Positions 61,376 to 64,000 of a stretch of 64,000 bases of DNA are shown here, in pieces. The DNA is from Perkinsus chesapeaki (Eukaryota; Perkinsozoa; Perkinsida; Perkinsidae), in assembly GCA_013115145.1 (NCBI GenBank), contig JAAPAO010000048.1, positions 26,979 through 90,978 of the forward strand, read 5' to 3'. The translations under genes were made by a program, and so were the position numbers. Numbering within the stretch: the first letter of the stretch is position 1; every line of letters starts with the position of its first letter. A model generated the notes under the pieces. The model was not told the origin of the DNA. It worked only from the letters and a program-made list of their open reading frames with translations, and did no database searches.

Positions 61376-62266
61376 TCAGAGTGGATTGGACTTTGTGTTA
61401 TTCTGGGCATTATACATTGCTTTGCTGGAGTCGTTGTGATTAGTCACGAAATGCTCGTAGGAGTGATGCAAAAGGAAGTGGTTGTAGCGTCCAAGAGGAG
61501 GCATGCTTTGCTGCTTCGATAGTTGAGGCGACATTCCTCCAAATGGTGCAATCCTTTGCCTTTGGTTATGGAACTGTGAGCTCTTGAATAACTTTCCGAT
61601 TGCGCTGTATGCAGTGAAGTTGAAGGGCATTCCATCGAGGCATGTTGCGTTGTGACATAGCAAGACATTCCCAGTTTGTTATTTTTGGGCGCCTTCGTTG
61701 GTCGGTTACTATCATTGGGGTTTCTGCTAACTGAAAACGCTCACCGAGAAGTAGAAATTAACATGAAGACAATGCTACCATCGGCCTGCTCGTCTTCGCA
61801 TGCATTCTTCGTCTCCAGTGATAGCTTCAAGTGGTCGATCCGAACCAAAGCTTGCTGTGGATTCCTGTGATGTTCGCTACCTCACTACGAAGTTTATCCA
61901 TCTCTAAGTTCAACTTTTCATTATCCTCTTTCAGTAAGCAGTTTTCCAGCCTATTGGGAGTAATACTCGAATCCTGTCGACCAATTCCCTACTTTACGGA
62001 TTCCGCGTTGTTACGATAATCAATTAATTCTTCTTCAAGTTTCCGATATCTGTCACGCCAATATCGATTGATGGTTGATCGACGATTGACTTGAGTTGAG
62101 AGTTCATCGTGACAGTCAACCACCTCCAGTCGTAACTTATCATGAATAGAAGCCTAAATGAGGGCTTCCTCATCTTCTATAATAATATATTCTACCGCAT
62201 CACGGAGTCGTGCCTCGACTGTTGCTCGACGTTTCATATCTTCAACTACTTCATTCAAGGATGGCA
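61376..62266 (-). CDS. Coiled-coil protein, multi-exon
   Basis: Starts MPSLNEVVEDMKRRATVEAR at 62266. A 46-nt GT-AG intron (about 62154-62199) removes an apparent in-frame TAG and joins LRDA to ASIHDKLRLEVVDCHDEL. Next come RDRYRKLEEELIDYRNNAES, LENCLLKEDNEKLNLEMDKL and QALVRIDHLKLSLETKNACE. These form long heptad-type helices. The C-terminal part (GMSPQLSKQQSMPPLGRYNH) is disordered. No family assigned. Confidence 0.5.
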
Positions 62267-62638
62267 TTAAAGATAGTGTATTTCGCTTGCTTGGAGTAAT
62301 AACTATTAATGCCGTAACTGATTGATACAATAACGCCTCAACATATCACAGACATTGGTCAAGTCTTATTTACATCCGTTCGATAACACAAGTAATTCAT
62401 GACACGCATATTGCGGGAAAAATGTTCTTGTGACTTCAATGTTACGCGACATGTCGAAAGCGCGAAATAAAAACAATCAGCACATTATACTTTATGGATA
62501 TAACTTGGAGAAGCGGATGACAAGCAGTACTGCTTCCCTGCTTTCTGTGAATCATACGCTTGTAGAAGAATATTAAACTCAAAACCGTCTATCGCCCATT
62601 GCTGCCAATCAAACAGCACATAAAATATGCAAAAGCAT

Positions 62639-62800
62639 ATACAGCATATCGTGCTGTACAAACAGCCTAGTCACTAGGCTCTACTGACAGTCTCAATTTT
62701 GTAAACAAATGTTAGCGATCGCGTTGACGAGTGCTGGTGGGCTAGCGGTGGTATACAGACGCATGCAGCATAAGTTATGCTCACTCTATAATATAGAGTC
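62639..62800. repeat. Cluster of four short perfect hairpins
   Basis: In order: ACAGCATATCGTGCTGT, GCCTAGTCACTAGGC, GCATAAGTTATGC and ACTCTATAATATAGAGT, each with a 6-7 bp stem and a tiny loop. No gene overlaps them. Confidence 0.6.
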
Positions 62801-63090
62801 TATATGTGCTGAATTTATTGGCAGTCATCGCAAGTTGCGAACCGCAACACAAAATAGTGCGTGACATGTAACATGGGAAATCGAGCGCGAATCCGTTTCG
62901 CCCCATGAACCGCCCGCCTGTCGCGTTTACGGGTGATAGCGCGTAAGTAGTATCAAAAACGGAAAACCCGTATTACACTTAGGCTTATAATCGCGTCACG
63001 GACGCATAGTAAATAGGAGACGTTCATTTAGCCTCGCAACTGAGTCGCGGCGACTCTCAAGGTGACTGAAATTATCCTGGATACATTGAG

Positions 63091-63492
63091 GTGTTATTCA
63101 AAGGGATTACCTATGTCGGACGAAGGCTCTTCGTGTGTGAATTGCACTCGAACAAAGTACTGTATTTGAAATACACCAAAGTAGTACGAAAACCTCTCGC
63201 AAAACTAAAGAGTATCACCCTGAAGGTGCTCAAAGCGGTCTCCCTGCAGTCTCTGGACGAGCTTGAGTCCATCAATCACCTTATTTATCATTGCATGGGT
63301 GAGGAACTGCATAGTTCTGGCACACCGATTGAGGTCGCCCTTTTGTGTAATGTGGTAATGTCACGCCACTTCAGGAATGGCATTGACACTTGTAAAGGTG
63401 TGCCACTGTGCCACATGGAATACACCCAGAGCCTGGGAGGTCTGCGGCAGGGCTCCTGCCCAAGATACCTCGGATGTAATCTTGGGAGGTAG
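63091..63492 (+). CDS. Orphan open frame, 133 aa, single exon
   Basis: MLFKGITYVGRRLFVCELHS and LKVLKAVSLQSLDELESINH suggest a folded, basic protein, but no domain was recognised and no signal peptide is clear. It could be an exon of a larger gene. Confidence 0.35.
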   Translation: MLFKGITYVGRRLFVCELHSNKVLYLKYTKVVRKPLAKLKSITLKVLKAVSLQSLDELESINHLIYHCMGEELHSSGTPIEVALLCNVVMSRHFRNGIDTCKGVPLCHMEYTQSLGGLRQGSCPRYLGCNLGR

Positions 63493-64000
63493 TACCCCGC
63501 GTTTGAATGAGCGATTAATCATTAGTATCATCATTGGCAACGATGAGAACTTTTGAATGGTATAAGCCTCATACTATGAGGCCTGACTCGTCATTGGGTT
63601 AAAATACAGGTGAGAAATCCTCAGGGGAACAGTAGTTTCGCAACGCTCTATTATGAACCGTGAAGGCGATGCTGTCAACATCACCTTGACCTTACGATGA
63701 CTTAGTTGGAAAAACAAATTAGCGTTAGCGGAGCAAAAGATGATCAGAAAACGCAAGACAAGATTAGAGCAAGTGAAACGAGTTGGTATAGGGAAAGATG
63801 GTTGAAATAGCAACCAATGGTTAGCTTAAAGGTGAAAACACTGGTATAGACCAGTTATCCTATTGAGAAGTTCCGAGCGACATGGATTTTTCGTCTGGGG
63901 TCAGGACGAGTAAGCACTGTCGAGTGGTTTGACAGCAGAATACTCCGCAACCCAGTGAGAATATATCGCTGCGTGCAAGGCGGGTATTGTTACTAAAGCT
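63493..64000. other. Window end, nothing recognised
   Basis: Only incidental open frames. Confidence 0.4.

Noticed and set aside
62154-62199. In-frame TAG as stop-codon reassignment in the coiled-coil gene
   Set aside because: A 46-nt GT-AG intron removes the TAG and joins the coiled coil in frame, and TAG is used as a normal stop in other genes here.

Overview
The window is nuclear DNA from an intron-rich unicellular eukaryote. The genes are eukaryotic (TOR kinase, DNA ligase I, AFG2/SPATA5 AAA+ ATPase, SSNA1, eS10, a kinesin, a sorting nexin), they use the standard stop codons, and most are cut by very short GT-AG introns of about 40-55 nt. A protist WDDT-type HAD protein, secreted alpha-carbonic anhydrases and SSNA1 fit an alveolate-like protist, perhaps a perkinsid. 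That placement is inference from gene content only. No bacterial operon, CRISPR array or virus was seen.

Layout. 1-7197 (+): 3' part of TOR kinase in 31 exons. 7.6-13.1 kb: a cluster of decayed GNAT-acetyltransferase-like genes with signal peptides, including a large inverted repeat at 10052-11537. 14070-19368 (-): DNA ligase I. 20449-24796 (-): HAD-family protein, with a 43-bp minisatellite in one of its introns. 25092-25622 (+): ribosomal protein eS10. 26432-26650: a 30-bp tandem array. About 27.2-27.8 kb (-): HAD-like fragment. 28-30 kb: an unrecognised gene. 30182-35567 (+): AFG2. 36119-36940 (-): secreted orphan. 37225-37871 (+): organellar uS17. 38.06-42.04 kb (+): PX-domain sorting nexin. 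42.08-44.27 kb (+): orphan. 44588-45484 (+) and 48873-49916 (-): an inverted pair of alpha-carbonic anhydrases flanking a kinesin (45664-47433) that has a tRNA-Leu(CAG) antisense in an intron. 50520-51306 (-) and 51432-53.2 kb (+): a divergent pair, zinc-finger protein and orphan. 53192-53622 (+): SSNA1. 53732-55380 and 55765-57335 (+): tandem CbiX/SirB-like proteins with identical intron positions. 57.8-64 kb: sparse, with small secreted, mitochondrial-like and coiled-coil ORFs.

The main discovery candidate lies in the introns. When exons are joined by protein homology, unrelated genes contain short introns built around the same few core sequences: (I) GGCGGAGCGAAGCG in either orientation, (II) TTTCGTGGCGC followed by GTGAC or AGTGAC in either orientation, (III) ATCTTT-TCGCACT-GAAGATTTT, (IV) a GATCGATCA-TGATCGAT palindrome at the 3' splice site, (V) tRNA T-arm (B-box)-like sequence, (VI) GCATGCGTGCA. 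This is what introner elements (intron-creating repeats) look like. Core III also makes up the 30-bp satellite-like array at 26.4 kb, which suggests a link between a tandem repeat and new introns. The splice sites were inferred by eye from protein continuity. No transcript or database evidence was available.
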